NCBI RefSeq assembly: GCF_000163895.2
Contig: NC_016630.1
Span: forward strand, 558,001-622,000
Source of the DNA: Filifactor alocis ATCC 35896
GTDB taxonomy: Bacteria; Bacillota; Clostridia; Peptostreptococcales; Filifactoraceae
Direction of reading: 5' to 3'
Length of the DNA stretch: 64,000 nucleotides
The position numbers were made by a program, and so were the translations under genes. How positions within the stretch are numbered: position 1 is the first letter of the stretch; every line of letters starts with the position of its first letter. The notes under the pieces are model-generated. The model did no database searches, was not told the origin of the DNA, and was given only the letters and a program-made list of their open reading frames with translations. Shown piece after piece: positions 18,447 through 28,494 of this stretch.

Positions 18447-19481
18447 ATGAAAAAATCTTATTATATTTTAATGATGGCAACAACATTGCTAATAACACTT
18501 CTGTCAGGCTGTAGCAAGGAAGAATCAAAGCCGCTCAGCCAATCGGAATTTTATATGGATACACTTTGCACAATTACTATTTATGAGAATAAACCTGACA
18601 TTCTAAAACAATCCATGACTATGATTCAAGACATTGAAAATCGGATGAGTAATGTTATCACGGCAAGTGAAGTATCCAAAATAAATGAACAAGCCGGCAT
18701 CTCTCCGGTAAAGGTATCTTCTGACACTTTTTACGTCATAGAGCGGGCACTGTATTATTCCAAGCTAAGCAACGGAAAATTTGATGTTTCTGTTGCTCCG
18801 TTGGTAAATTTATGGAATATCAGTACAGACAATCCTAAAGTTCCATCCGAAAAAGAAATCAATGAGGTACTTCCTTTTATTAATTATAAAAATATTGTAC
18901 TTGACAAAGAACAAAAAACTGTATTCCTAACAGAAAAAACTATGAAAATTGACCTTGGAGGTATTGCAAAAGGATATGCTGCAGACGCTATTGCGAGCTA
19001 TTTTGAAAAGGAAGATATTTCCGGTGCAATTATTAATTTGGGTGGGAATATTCTTGTTTTTGGACAAAAACAAGATGGTTCTCCGTGGAAAGTCGGAATT
19101 CAAGATCCTACCACCAAACAAGAATCTCCTATTGCAGCCATACCTATAGAAAAAACAACTGCAATTGTAACTTCCGGTATCTATCAAAGATTCTTTGAAA
19201 AAGACGGCAAACTGTATCATCATATCTTGAATCCTACAACAGGATACCCTTATGATAATTCTCTGATTTCAGTTACTGTCATTACTGATAATTCTACAGA
19301 TGCAGATGCTTTGGCAACAACACTCTTCTCGCTTGGATTGGAAGAAGGACTAAGCATTGTCAACCAACTTCCAAACAGAGTGGAAGCTGTATTCATTGAC
19401 AGTGAGAATAATATCTATCTATCAAACGGTTTAAAAAATAGATTTGAAATTATAGATGAAAAATTCAAAGTCATTGAATGA
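18447..19481 (+). CDS. apbE: FAD:protein FMN transferase lipoprotein ApbE
   Basis: ApbE attaches FMN to threonine residues of exported or membrane flavoproteins such as Rnf/Nqr subunits. A lipoprotein signal peptide ends in LLSGC (Cys22), so the protein should be anchored on the outer face of the membrane. YMDTLCTITIY follows, then a run of ApbE motifs including KIDLGGIAKGYAADAI and INLGGNILVFG, and DADALATTLFSLG near the C-terminus. The ATG at 18447 has a GGAGGG ribosome-binding site; an upstream TTG at 18435 is just before that site and is rejected. No target flavoprotein is encoded nearby. Confidence 0.93.
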   Translation: MKKSYYILMMATTLLITLLSGCSKEESKPLSQSEFYMDTLCTITIYENKPDILKQSMTMIQDIENRMSNVITASEVSKINEQAGISPVKVSSDTFYVIERALYYSKLSNGKFDVSVAPLVNLWNISTDNPKVPSEKEINEVLPFINYKNIVLDKEQKTVFLTEKTMKIDLGGIAKGYAADAIASYFEKEDISGAIINLGGNILVFGQKQDGSPWKVGIQDPTTKQESPIAAIPIEKTTAIVTSGIYQRFFEKDGKLYHHILNPTTGYPYDNSLISVTVITDNSTDADALATTLFSLGLEEGLSIVNQLPNRVEAVFIDSENNIYLSNGLKNRFEIIDEKFKVIE

Positions 19482-19701
19482 TAACTTCTCAGTTTTTTAA
19501 TACTAATTACTGATTAAAATGATAATAAGAATCTGCTTTGTTGATGCCATTATATTTTGTTCTCTTTATTTACCAATCATATACTATATTAATATTTTAA
19601 AATAGTGTTTAGTATCAACAATCTCCGGAATTCGAATTTCATATCAGGAAATATTCCAAGCCTTCCAATCGCTTTTTGCTTCCTTCATTCAAATAATCGA
19701 A

Positions 19702-22062
19702 TTAAAATTGTACAATTGTAACACCGGGTCCTCCTTCTCCGTACTTACCGGAACGATACGATTTTACCGGTGCATAATGTTTCAAAATCTCTTCCACGCC
19801 TTTTTTCAATACAAAAGTTCCCAATCCATGAATGATGGTAACCTGTGATAATCCGGATAATACTACATCATCTAAATATTTTTCCAACTCAATTCGAGCT
19901 GTTTCCAAATCTAATCCTCTCAAATCAATTTCCGTTTTAATATTTTTACTCTTATGCTTTAATATTTTTCCCGCACCGGAATATTGACTGTCTTTTTTCG
20001 ATTTCTTAGGTTTTTGCAATACTTCATATGGCAAATTCATCTTCATTGCACCCAATTGAACAAAAGCTTCTCTTTTCTTATCATCAGATTCCAATACGAC
20101 ACCTTCTTGATGAAAAGTAGATACAAACACTCTATCGCCCTTTTCAATCTGATTTAATGATTTTTCTTTATCTTCCTTAGAGTATAAAATATTTTCTTCG
20201 TATGCTAATCCCTTCATCGTGTTTTTTATTTTTTTTCTTGCTTTCTCCAACTCTTTGTTCAAATCTTCTCTGTCAAGCTGCTGCTTTAAGTTCAAAACTT
20301 CCTTAATCTGTTCATCTATCTCTTCTTTTGCTTTTTTTACAATCTCTTGTGCCAATTTTTTTCCTTCTTGAATTTCTCTTTCTTTCCTATCATTTATCTT
20401 ATCTAATTTCATTTGCATTTTTTCTTCAATTAACTGAGCTTCCGCATAGATTCTTTCACTTTCTCGTCTTTCATATTCTATTTTTTTCTTTTCTTCTTCA
20501 ATTTCTTTCAGCATATCTTCCATTGCAAGTTTATCTGTATGAATCCGACTTTTTGCCATTTCAATCACATGCTGTTGCAAACCTAATCGTTGTGAAATCT
20601 CAAATGCATTCGACTTTCCTGGAAGCCCTATCATCAATCTATAAGTAGGAGATAAGGTATCTATATTAAATTCCATTGAGGCATTTTCTACTCCGTCTTC
20701 CGTCAGTGCATAATGCTTCAACTCGCTATAATGTGTCGTAGCAATACAAATACAATCACGGCTTTTGATTTCTTCCAAAATGGAAATCGCCAATGCCGCG
20801 CCTTCAATCGGATCAGTTCCTGCGCCCAATTCATCAAATAACACCAAGCAATTTTTGGTTGCTGAATTCAAAATACTTACAATGTGAGTCATATGAGAAG
20901 AAAAAGTAGATAAACTCTGTTCTATACTTTGCTCATCACCAATGTCTGCAAAGATGTTTTCAAAGATACACATACTGCTTCCGTAATCACAAGGAAGATG
21001 CAATCCGCTTTGGTACATCAAAGCAAATAATCCCATTGTTTTTAATGTAACTGTTTTTCCACCCGTATTAGGTCCGGTAATCATCAAAGTTTTATATCCT
21101 TTCCCTATCAGAATATCGGATGGTACTACTTTTTTGAAATCGATTAACGGATGTCTCGCCTGTTTTAATCGAATCTCCATCACAAAATTGTACTCTACCG
21201 CCTCTGCTTTCATACTAATGGAAAGTTTTCCTTTTGCAAAAATAAAGTCCAACTCTGTTAAATTTGTTTCATTTACTCTGATTTCATCGGCAATCAATGC
21301 TGCTCTATCACTGAATTCTTTTAAGATTCTTTGAATTTCCTGATGTTCTTCATTCTTTAAAGTCTGTAGTTTGTTGTTCATTTCAACAATCACCATCGGT
21401 TCAACAAACAAAGTTGCTCCTGAAGCAGAGGTATCGTGCACAATTCCGGGAACCTTGTGTTTATTCTCTAATTTGACCGGAACGACAAACCGATCCTGTC
21501 TCATTGTAACAATGCCATCCTGCAAATATTGTCCAGATGAAGTAACAATAGAGTCCAATTTTTTACGTATGGATTCTTTCATAGAACTCATACTTCTTCT
21601 AATTTGTCTCAATGTACCGCTGGCAGAATCCGACATTTCTTCTTCTGAAATGATTGAAGAAAAAATCTCTTCTTCCAACTCTCTATCTTCTGTCAACTGA
21701 ATGGTGTATTGTTTTAAGAGAAGACTCTCCTCTTTATTGTCCAAAAATGCCTTCAATTTTCTTGCAGCACGAAGACTGCTTGCCAAATGTAACAATTGCC
21801 CCATATCCATTGAAGCGCCTAACTCTGCCCTCTTCAATGCCTCACTCATCGGATAAAAAGCTCCGATTGGCACTTTGCTGCTTTGCAATAATATTCCTTG
21901 TGCCTCTGTTGTCTCTTTTTGCCACACCTGTACCTTTTCTACATCACTGGAAATTTCAATTGCCTCTACTCTCTCTTTCCCCAATGTAGAAACGGCTTGT
22001 TCTTTCAATTGTTTTATAATTTCATAATATTCCAACACACGAAGTGTTCTTTCTTCTATCAT
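19702..22062 (-). CDS. mutS2: Endonuclease MutS2
   Basis: MutS2 acts in recombination control and ribosome rescue in Firmicutes rather than in mismatch repair. It has the MutS core and clamp, Walker A GPNTGGKT (near residue 330), Walker B with FDELGAGTDP, a long charged coiled coil (about 510-620), and a C-terminal Smr nuclease domain from IDLRGLDLETAR to the end (about 710-786). A GTG at 22068 overlaps the upstream stop, but GAGGGA (22071-22076) is spaced correctly for the ATG at 22062, so that start is preferred (786 residues). It is the last gene of zapA-U32-mutS2. Confidence 0.95.
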   Translation of the reverse strand: MIEERTLRVLEYYEIIKQLKEQAVSTLGKERVEAIEISSDVEKVQVWQKETTEAQGILLQSSKVPIGAFYPMSEALKRAELGASMDMGQLLHLASSLRAARKLKAFLDNKEESLLLKQYTIQLTEDRELEEEIFSSIISEEEMSDSASGTLRQIRRSMSSMKESIRKKLDSIVTSSGQYLQDGIVTMRQDRFVVPVKLENKHKVPGIVHDTSASGATLFVEPMVIVEMNNKLQTLKNEEHQEIQRILKEFSDRAALIADEIRVNETNLTELDFIFAKGKLSISMKAEAVEYNFVMEIRLKQARHPLIDFKKVVPSDILIGKGYKTLMITGPNTGGKTVTLKTMGLFALMYQSGLHLPCDYGSSMCIFENIFADIGDEQSIEQSLSTFSSHMTHIVSILNSATKNCLVLFDELGAGTDPIEGAALAISILEEIKSRDCICIATTHYSELKHYALTEDGVENASMEFNIDTLSPTYRLMIGLPGKSNAFEISQRLGLQQHVIEMAKSRIHTDKLAMEDMLKEIEEEKKKIEYERRESERIYAEAQLIEEKMQMKLDKINDRKEREIQEGKKLAQEIVKKAKEEIDEQIKEVLNLKQQLDREDLNKELEKARKKIKNTMKGLAYEENILYSKEDKEKSLNQIEKGDRVFVSTFHQEGVVLESDDKKREAFVQLGAMKMNLPYEVLQKPKKSKKDSQYSGAGKILKHKSKNIKTEIDLRGLDLETARIELEKYLDDVVLSGLSQVTIIHGLGTFVLKKGVEEILKHYAPVKSYRSGKYGEGGPGVTIVQF

Positions 22063-22067
22063 AGCCA

Positions 22068-24368
22068 CTATCCCTCTAAATAATTTTTATAAGACCGAAT
22101 GATATTCCTAACTTGATCTTCTCCTTCATTCAAAAACTCTATTCTAAAATGTCTAAATCCACTATCATAAAACCGTTTGATATCTTGTTTCAATTCTTTC
22201 GGTTCATTTGAAAATATTCTTGTTTTTCCTAATTCATCTTTCCAAATGGGAAATCTCTCTCCTTTTTGAGATACTAATTCGTATTGATCATTGATACTGT
22301 ATATATCGTTTGTTTTTGTAACATCATATTCCATAATCATCACCATCGGAGTCAAATAGATAGGAATTTCCACCTTATCTTTTTTTGAAAAAGACAAAAT
22401 GTCTTCCATCTGATGAGAAAAAATCCATTCTAAAGATGGTGTAACTTGCTTTGCATTCAAACAATTTAACGAATATTTGTTGGATAAATTCAATAGATAA
22501 TCTCCAATTATGTCATATTCCCGATATTTCTCAATTATTCCTAAAGAATTTGTAAGAAATCTTTTTCCGGTATGACTTATTAAATTCTCCACGTAGTTTA
22601 AGTTTTTCTCAGTCACTACATCCGGAATAGAATAATAAATTTGCTCCTCATTAAAACAAGATTTTGCATAATCGTACAATTCTACGGTTTCAACATATAT
22701 TCTTGATATATTTTCTTTTTTTGCTGTCTCCAATTGTTCTTTCGTTCGACACTTACAAGAAAGATAGTAGCTTCTGTTTTCTGTTGCTTCTCCGGAATTC
22801 ACATTATCAAATTGTTGTTTCGCAATACGATAACATTCCTTCCAATCAAACGGAGTACGATGGTGCCTATTTTGTCTTTCGATTGACAACAAATGAATAG
22901 CCTCTCTTCTAAAACGATTCAAATCCGATTTGCTAACAAATACATTTCCCGATATTTTTAGAGAGAAATTCTTTTTTTCTAATTTATATGGAGTATCACC
23001 AAGCTTTGAAAGTTGTGTATATGCAAATTCCTCATCTACAGCTTTATTCTTTGCCTCTGCTACAACCATATCGTCCATGTAAGATACCCTGTGATATTCT
23101 TCATCTTCTATATTTAAAACCGGTTGTTTCCCAACCTTTAATTCTAGTAACATGGTAACCGGAAAAGAAAATGCTTCTTTTTGATAAGATGATTTTGCAC
23201 CTTCCATAATCTTTTTGGAATATGTCTTGTAAACTTCATCTCCTGTTTTCAAATTCCCCACATAATCCAACTCAATCTCTTGTCCGCTTTGCGCAGAATT
23301 TACTATATTGTTTCCTACTAAGATTCTTCCTACTTTTTCTCCGGTAGAAAGACCATCTCCCACTTCTATATCTTTTTCTAACAAAATCTTTAATCTTTTT
23401 CGTTCTCTGTCATTCCTCAATACTTTTCCTATCAAAATCCCTTTGTTTTTAGGAACCAAAGGATTGACAATATTTTTATTTTCATCATTCAACAAAAAGC
23501 CTGTTGTATATTCCCTTTGAAAAATATGACGAATCTCATCCTCTCTTTGATCCCTTTCGATTAAAGGAATTTGATTCGCATGTTCTTTCATATCAGAATA
23601 GTGTTTCGCTACAGTGGCAACATATTCCGGACGTTTCATTCTTCCTTCAATTTTCCAAGAATCAATTCCTGATTCAATCAACTGTTCTACCTGTGTCAAG
23701 GTACTTAAATCTTTTGCACTTAACAAATATCCTGAATCCACACAAGTACCATTTTTTTCCAAACGATATTTCATACGACAATTTTGGCTACATGAACCTC
23801 TATTGCCGGAACGATTTGTCATCATTGTACTAAACAAACAATTACCGCTATAACAAATACAGAGTGCTCCATGCACAAAAGTTTCTGATTCCATTCCTGT
23901 TTTTTGTTGAATTTCTTTTAATTCTTCCACAGAATTTTCTCTGGCATATACCACTCTTTCAATTCCTAATTTTTTTACATATAGCGTATCTAAGGAATTG
24001 ATGACCGTCATTTGAGTCGAGCTGTGCAACGGCATATTCGGAAAAATATTTCTCAATAAATGAACCATTCCTATATCTTGAATAATCAATGCGTCTACAT
24101 CATTTTGATACAGAAAAGACACATATTCTAAGAAATCTGTCACTTCTGAATCCATTACCAAAATATTTGTTGTTACATAAATCTTCACATTTCGCTCATG
24201 GGCATAAGCAATTGCCTGTTTCAATTCCTGTTCATCAAAATTACCGGCATAGGCTCTTGCTCCAAAAGTTTTTCCACCTAAATAAATTGCATTAGCTCCG
24301 TTTGATACAGCAGCATACAATGATTCCATAGTACCTGCCGGCGCCAAAATTTCTATATTTTTTTTCAT
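22068..24368 (-). CDS. U32 family peptidase-like protein with DUF3656-type C-terminus
   Basis: U32 proteins with this architecture are linked to RNA hydroxylation (RlhA and TrhP types) or to collagenase-like activity. The N-terminal TIM-barrel region begins IEILAPAGTMESLYAAVSNG. The family signature around ETFVHGALCICYSGNCLFS (near 160-180) is followed by GSCSQNC, which supplies the four conserved cysteines. The remaining half matches the DUF3656-like extension. The 766-residue length is typical of clostridial members. It lies between zapA and mutS2, a common clostridial order. I infer an RNA-modification role, but the substrate is unproven. Confidence 0.85.
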   Translation of the reverse strand: MKKNIEILAPAGTMESLYAAVSNGANAIYLGGKTFGARAYAGNFDEQELKQAIAYAHERNVKIYVTTNILVMDSEVTDFLEYVSFLYQNDVDALIIQDIGMVHLLRNIFPNMPLHSSTQMTVINSLDTLYVKKLGIERVVYARENSVEELKEIQQKTGMESETFVHGALCICYSGNCLFSTMMTNRSGNRGSCSQNCRMKYRLEKNGTCVDSGYLLSAKDLSTLTQVEQLIESGIDSWKIEGRMKRPEYVATVAKHYSDMKEHANQIPLIERDQREDEIRHIFQREYTTGFLLNDENKNIVNPLVPKNKGILIGKVLRNDRERKRLKILLEKDIEVGDGLSTGEKVGRILVGNNIVNSAQSGQEIELDYVGNLKTGDEVYKTYSKKIMEGAKSSYQKEAFSFPVTMLLELKVGKQPVLNIEDEEYHRVSYMDDMVVAEAKNKAVDEEFAYTQLSKLGDTPYKLEKKNFSLKISGNVFVSKSDLNRFRREAIHLLSIERQNRHHRTPFDWKECYRIAKQQFDNVNSGEATENRSYYLSCKCRTKEQLETAKKENISRIYVETVELYDYAKSCFNEEQIYYSIPDVVTEKNLNYVENLISHTGKRFLTNSLGIIEKYREYDIIGDYLLNLSNKYSLNCLNAKQVTPSLEWIFSHQMEDILSFSKKDKVEIPIYLTPMVMIMEYDVTKTNDIYSINDQYELVSQKGERFPIWKDELGKTRIFSNEPKELKQDIKRFYDSGFRHFRIEFLNEGEDQVRNIIRSYKNYLEG

Positions 24369-24386
24369 TTTACTCCCCTATATGAT

Positions 24387-24422
24387 AAAAAAAGGACTAT
24401 GGTAGTGCCATTGACCTTTTTT
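24387..24422 (-). terminator. Terminator or attenuator between zapA and the U32 gene
   Basis: AAAAAAGG and CCTTTTTT enclose ATGG/CCAT, forming an interrupted stem on the minus strand that ends in six T. It sits in the 65-base gap, so some transcripts may stop after zapA. Confidence 0.55.
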
Positions 24423-24433
24423 ATTCGTATCTA

Positions 24434-24919
24434 TCATTTTGTTTTTTTCTTTAACTCCTCAATTTCAACCTGCAATTGAAACATTCTGGTCTGAAATTGG
24501 TTAGATAATTCAATCGCTTCAGTTAATTGTGATTCTTTCTCTCTCATTTCATTTTCAAACTCATATTTTATTTCTTTTACATGACTGTTATCTTCCTGCA
24601 ATTCTCCCAACTGAACATTTAAATCCTGTATGCAATTCTCCTTTTGGTCCAACAAGCTTTCCAACTTACTTTTATATTCTTCCAACGAATTACATTTTTC
24701 TTTTAACTGCTCCAATTCTTCTTTTTGTTTGCACAGTTCATCTGTAATATTGATTGCAGTCAACACAGCACAAGCACTGTAATTAAATTTCGGATTCTTC
24801 AACAGCAAATCTTCCATCTCATCATCTACCCTCGATGCAATCTTCAAAAGATATTCCTTTGATTCCTCTCCAACAACAGTATATTCTTGATTTGCAATTT
24901 TCACTGTAACTTTATTCAT
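24434..24919 (-). CDS. zapA: Cell division protein ZapA with long coiled coil
   Basis: ZapA bundles FtsZ filaments at mid-cell. The N-terminal domain has the family pattern MNKVTVKIANQEYTVVGEES, YLLKIASRVDDEM and a helix with SACAVLTAINITDEL. After about residue 70 the sequence is a continuous charged coiled coil, as in clostridial ZapA proteins, which are longer than the roughly 90-110-residue forms. The ATG at 24919 has a GGAGG ribosome-binding site 8 bases upstream; a TTG at 24934 overlaps that site and is rejected. The result is 161 residues. Confidence 0.88.
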   Translation of the reverse strand: MNKVTVKIANQEYTVVGEESKEYLLKIASRVDDEMEDLLLKNPKFNYSACAVLTAINITDELCKQKEELEQLKEKCNSLEEYKSKLESLLDQKENCIQDLNVQLGELQEDNSHVKEIKYEFENEMREKESQLTEAIELSNQFQTRMFQLQVEIEELKKKTK

Positions 24920-25010
24920 CTCAAAAACCTCCAAAAGTGCCTATTTGTTTCATTTTATCACATTTTTTCATTTTGAACATCTTTTAGATAAAATCTCTGC
25001 ATAAAATATT

Positions 25011-25589
25011 CTATTCTAAGTATCTCCCTATCAAGACTTCTTCCAATCTTCTCTTTGGTACATGGTGTGTTCCATCTTTTCCACGATAATACTGAAACTT
25101 CCCATCTTTCATATCTTCTAACTGCACTTTTTCTAATGGAACTCCCAATGAAATCACCATCAAGGGAACGATATGATCTTCCAAATGAAAGGCTTCTTGT
25201 AATTTCTTTTTATCAAATGAGGCAAACATACAACCGCCATATCCTAATTCTGTAGCCAGCAGCAAAATATTGGTTGCAGCAATTCCATGATCCCACATTG
25301 CATCGTTACGAATCTTTGTATCTAACGCTATCACAATGTATGCTGAAGGTCTTTCCCCCTCAATCGGACCATCCCAATCCGATAATGCCGCTGCCCATCT
25401 AAGATTTTTAAACATAACATCATTCTTCTCTTTTGTGTTACATACGATATATTTCAGTGCCTGCATATTATTTCCACAGGATGAAATCCTGGCAATATCA
25501 ATTAATCGTAACAAATCCGAACTGGAAACTTTTTTGTTTTGATAATACTTGCGATAAGCACGATTCTTTTTGATTAACTCTTCTATCAT
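25011..25589 (-). CDS. Nitroreductase family protein
   Basis: This is an FMN-dependent NAD(P)H oxidoreductase of the nitroreductase fold, probably cytoplasmic. The 192 residues from ATG 25589 show IEELIKKNRAYRKY at the start (an FMN-phosphate Arg cluster), ARISSCGNNMQALKYIV, GIAATNILLLATELGYGGC in the middle and an ISLGVP motif near the end. The open frame extends 21 codons upstream, but GGAGA is well spaced only for 25589. The physiological substrate is unknown. It lies between proC and zapA with no clear link to either. Confidence 0.85.
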   Translation of the reverse strand: MIEELIKKNRAYRKYYQNKKVSSSDLLRLIDIARISSCGNNMQALKYIVCNTKEKNDVMFKNLRWAAALSDWDGPIEGERPSAYIVIALDTKIRNDAMWDHGIAATNILLLATELGYGGCMFASFDKKKLQEAFHLEDHIVPLMVISLGVPLEKVQLEDMKDGKFQYYRGKDGTHHVPKRRLEEVLIGRYLE

Positions 25590-25691
25590 TTTCTTCTCCT
25601 CAAACTCTATCATCAGAACAAAGTATCTTTGTATATACAAATAATATATCACAGAACTCTCTAATTGAATTTAATCAAAAAATACCCCGAT

Positions 25692-26486
25692 TTACATCTC
25701 TTTAGATTTCTTGATACAAGATGTAACTCCTTCAATCAAAGCATTTCTAAAACCATTTTTTTCCAAGCTGGCAACTGCTTTAATAGTTGTTCCTCCTGGT
25801 GAACAAACCATATCTTTCAACTCTCCGGGGTGTGTTTTGGTATCCAATACCATCTTGGCACTTCCCAAAACAGCCTGTGACGCAAAACGATAAGAAACAT
25901 CTCTCTTCATTCCTGCCATAACAGCGGCATCCGCCATGGCTTCAATCATCATAAATACATATGCCGGTGCACTTCCGCTGATTCCGACAACTACATCCAT
26001 CAAAGCTTCAGGTACTATTTCAACTTTTCCAAAACTCTTAAAAAGAGGAAGGACTTTTTGAAAATCTTTATCCTGTAAATAATCGTTCTTACAAACTCCG
26101 GTCATTCCTTCTCCAACCAGAGCAGGAGTGTTTGGCATCGTTCGGATTAATTTTACATCCTTCTTAAACAATTCTTCCAACCATGCTATCGTTTTTCCGG
26201 GCGCCAAAGAAATCAAAATTTGATTTCCATTTATATAAGATTGTATTTCTGAAATCACTTCTCCGTAATACTGAGGTTTCACTGCCAAAAATATCACATC
26301 CGAGTGTTCCACAACTTCTTTATTTTGGAATGTTACAGATACTCCAAACTCATTCTTCGCAATCTCTAATGTTTCTTTGTGTAAACCAGAAACCATCACA
26401 TTTTCTTTATGACAAACTCCATTCGAAATCATTCCGGAAAGCATTGCTTTTGCCATATTTCCAAATCCAATAAATCCTATTTTCAT
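25692..26486 (-). CDS. proC: Pyrroline-5-carboxylate reductase
   Basis: This enzyme performs the last step of proline synthesis, reducing pyrroline-5-carboxylate with NAD(P)H. The dinucleotide-binding motif GFIGFGNMAKAM lies at the N-terminus, with FLAVKPQ near residue 69, RTMPNTPALVGEGMT near 115, and the C-terminal signature GSAKMVLDTKTHPGELKDMVCSPGG split across 209-234. Two ATG codons are adjacent; the second (26486) has better spacing from GAGGT. The length of about 264 matches the family. Confidence 0.95.
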   Translation of the reverse strand: MKIGFIGFGNMAKAMLSGMISNGVCHKENVMVSGLHKETLEIAKNEFGVSVTFQNKEVVEHSDVIFLAVKPQYYGEVISEIQSYINGNQILISLAPGKTIAWLEELFKKDVKLIRTMPNTPALVGEGMTGVCKNDYLQDKDFQKVLPLFKSFGKVEIVPEALMDVVVGISGSAPAYVFMMIEAMADAAVMAGMKRDVSYRFASQAVLGSAKMVLDTKTHPGELKDMVCSPGGTTIKAVASLEKNGFRNALIEGVTSCIKKSKEM

Positions 26487-26633
26487 CATGTACCTCTTTT
26501 CTATTTCAACACATCTATAAAAATCAACCTTTATTTTCTTATTTTACATGAAATATCACTTGTTTTCAATTTATAAATCAGATGAACCTTTCTTAAGTTT
26601 TTTACTATATTGAATCATTTATCTGCTAAATTC

Positions 26634-26662
26634 TTTACATTAACTGTAATTTGAAATAAAAT
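26634..26662 (+). promoter_or_regulatory. Possible promoter of the glutaredoxin-like/CobD-like pair
   Basis: TTTACA (26634-26639), a 17-base spacer and TAAAAT (26657-26662), about 80 bases upstream of the first ATG. Confidence 0.45.
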
Positions 26663-26742
26663 GTATGTGTTATGTAGCAAATAATACCGTGAGGAATATC
26701 TTAACTCACTTCACTAAAATATAAAACGAATAGGAGCTTACT

Positions 26743-27039
26743 ATGAACACAGTCATATTGTACGGAAGTATGAAATGTCCGGATTGTCCACCGACGATTG
26801 ACTTTTTAAATACAAATAATATCCCGTTTTCCTTTGTAGAAATTTTGGAATCTATGGAAAACTTAAAAATTTTTTTGACAATTCGAGATGAACAAGACGC
26901 ATTAAAACCTGCAAGAGATGGACACTTCGTCGGAATCCCATGCATCTTCTGGAAAAAAACGGATCAATACTACTTAGATATAGAGCTCTTCTTAGAAGCA
27001 TATTTTACTAAAGATAGCACATCGAACAAAATACTCTAA
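26743..27039 (+). CDS. Glutaredoxin-like small protein with a CPDC motif
   Basis: The 98 residues begin with a beta strand (VILYGSMKCPDCPPTIDFL) carrying a Cys-Pro-Asp-Cys redox pair (C12, C15), followed by a helix, then the VGIPCIF segment, where a cis-proline would be expected and which brings a third cysteine. This is a thioredoxin/glutaredoxin fold with a short C-terminal helix. Partner and substrate are unknown. It has an AGGAG ribosome-binding site and ends 23 bases before the aminotransferase gene, so the two are probably co-transcribed. Confidence 0.75.
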   Translation: MNTVILYGSMKCPDCPPTIDFLNTNNIPFSFVEILESMENLKIFLTIRDEQDALKPARDGHFVGIPCIFWKKTDQYYLDIELFLEAYFTKDSTSNKIL

Positions 27040-27062
27040 CCGTCACTTAGGAGGCTATAAAT

Positions 27063-28148
27063 ATGAAAAAAAATAAACATGGAGCCAATCTCTTTGAATT
27101 AGCTGAAAAATACCATTTCAACGTAAAAGATATTCGTGATTTCAGTTCCAACATCAACCCGTTCGGAGCAAGTAAAAAAGCATTGGACTATGTCAAAGAA
27201 CACCTTGAAAACGTATCTATTTATCCGGATTCGGAATATATTAAACTCAAACAGGCAATTTCTTCTTACTCGAAAGCTGACACAGCTCATATTATCCTGG
27301 GAGAGGGTGCAACAGGACTTATTTCCAAATTCATTCAATTTGTAAATCCGAAACATTCGATGGTTATGATTCCTGCTTACTCAGAATACAAATCTGAATT
27401 AAACAAAATTGAAGGAAACACCATCTTTTCATACTCCTTAAAAAAAGAGAATTGTTTTCAAGGAGATACCTCAGAACTTATAAAAAAAACTAATGAAAAA
27501 CAAGCAGATATTCTTATTTTATGTAATCCAAACAATCCCACAGGAAGTATCTTTTCACAAGATGATATTTCCTATCTTATGGAACATACATCTTGTTATG
27601 TGATGATTGACGAAACTTATATTGAATTTACCGATAAAAATAAATACTCCTCTGCACCTTTAACAACAAAGTACAAAAAACTATTTGTCGTACGAGGAAC
27701 CAGTAAATTCTTTTCCACTCCCGGGATTCGTCTTGGATATGGACTTTGCTCAGATGAAAAAGTATTGGATTTTTTCAAATCACATACTGACCTATGGAAT
27801 ATCAATATCATTGCCACTATGATGGGCGAAAAAATGTTTACGGATACGGATTATATTGCAGAAACTTACCAAAAGATATGCACAGAGCGTAACTATTTGA
27901 TAACCGAACTGTCTTCATTTGAACAACTGAAAGTATATCCTTCCTACGGTAACTTCATTCTCTGCGAAATTATTTCAGACAAGTTCGATGCTGATTACCT
28001 TTACGACAAACTTATTCCTGATGCTTTAGCAATTCGAAACTGTGCAAGTTTCGAAACATTGGATAAGAAATTTTTCCGTATATGCACTTTACTACCGGAA
28101 GACAACCAAAAGTTGATTCATTCTTTGAAAAATATCCTTGCACAGTGA
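27063..28148 (+). CDS. PLP-dependent aminotransferase of the CobD/HisC type
   Basis: This is a fold-type I pyridoxal-phosphate enzyme. The N-terminal HGANLFELAEKYHF and DFSSNINPFGAS are the pattern of threonine-phosphate decarboxylase (CobD), which makes aminopropanol phosphate for cobalamin; histidinol-phosphate aminotransferases are close relatives. LCNPNNPTGS and MIDETYIEF precede the PLP lysine K215 in GTSKFFSTPGIRLGYG. The 361 residues fit both families. No cobalamin or histidine gene is nearby, so the exact reaction is open. An AGGAGG ribosome-binding site precedes the ATG. Confidence 0.8.
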   Translation: MKKNKHGANLFELAEKYHFNVKDIRDFSSNINPFGASKKALDYVKEHLENVSIYPDSEYIKLKQAISSYSKADTAHIILGEGATGLISKFIQFVNPKHSMVMIPAYSEYKSELNKIEGNTIFSYSLKKENCFQGDTSELIKKTNEKQADILILCNPNNPTGSIFSQDDISYLMEHTSCYVMIDETYIEFTDKNKYSSAPLTTKYKKLFVVRGTSKFFSTPGIRLGYGLCSDEKVLDFFKSHTDLWNINIIATMMGEKMFTDTDYIAETYQKICTERNYLITELSSFEQLKVYPSYGNFILCEIISDKFDADYLYDKLIPDALAIRNCASFETLDKKFFRICTLLPEDNQKLIHSLKNILAQ

Positions 28149-28494
28149 AACATCCTTGTTTCAAACAACAAGACTATTGTGATTGATACAAGAAATAAAG
28201 CAACTATTTCGTATATATCAAAATATGAATAACCATTAATAATCAATTGTGCTATAAAATATGAGATAGGAAATGCCTATCTCATATTTTTGTATATTCA
28301 ATATTCATTACCTTCTACATGATTGTCGGAAAACCAAATGCAATCTTGTGCTTTTTTATAAAAAAGTTCTCTTAAATGCAAGCTGCATTTATTCTATCAG
28401 ATTCCGCTTAACCATTAATTTAATTTCCAAAACTATCTTATACAAGACTACTTTTCCATTGTTATAAATTATTGAATAGAGACAGTGATATCTC
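28149..28494. other. Intergenic region between convergent genes
   Basis: These 346 bases contain the terminator at 28256-28291 and a small hairpin, AAATGCA (28374-28380) with TGCATTT (28384-28390), which may help end the minus-strand gene. I see no coding sequence. Confidence 0.55.
28256..28291 (+). terminator. Terminator after the CobD-like gene
   Basis: AAAATATGAGATAGG (28256-28270) pairs perfectly with CCTATCTCATATTTT (28276-28290): a 15-base-pair stem and a five-base loop. Confidence 0.85.
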
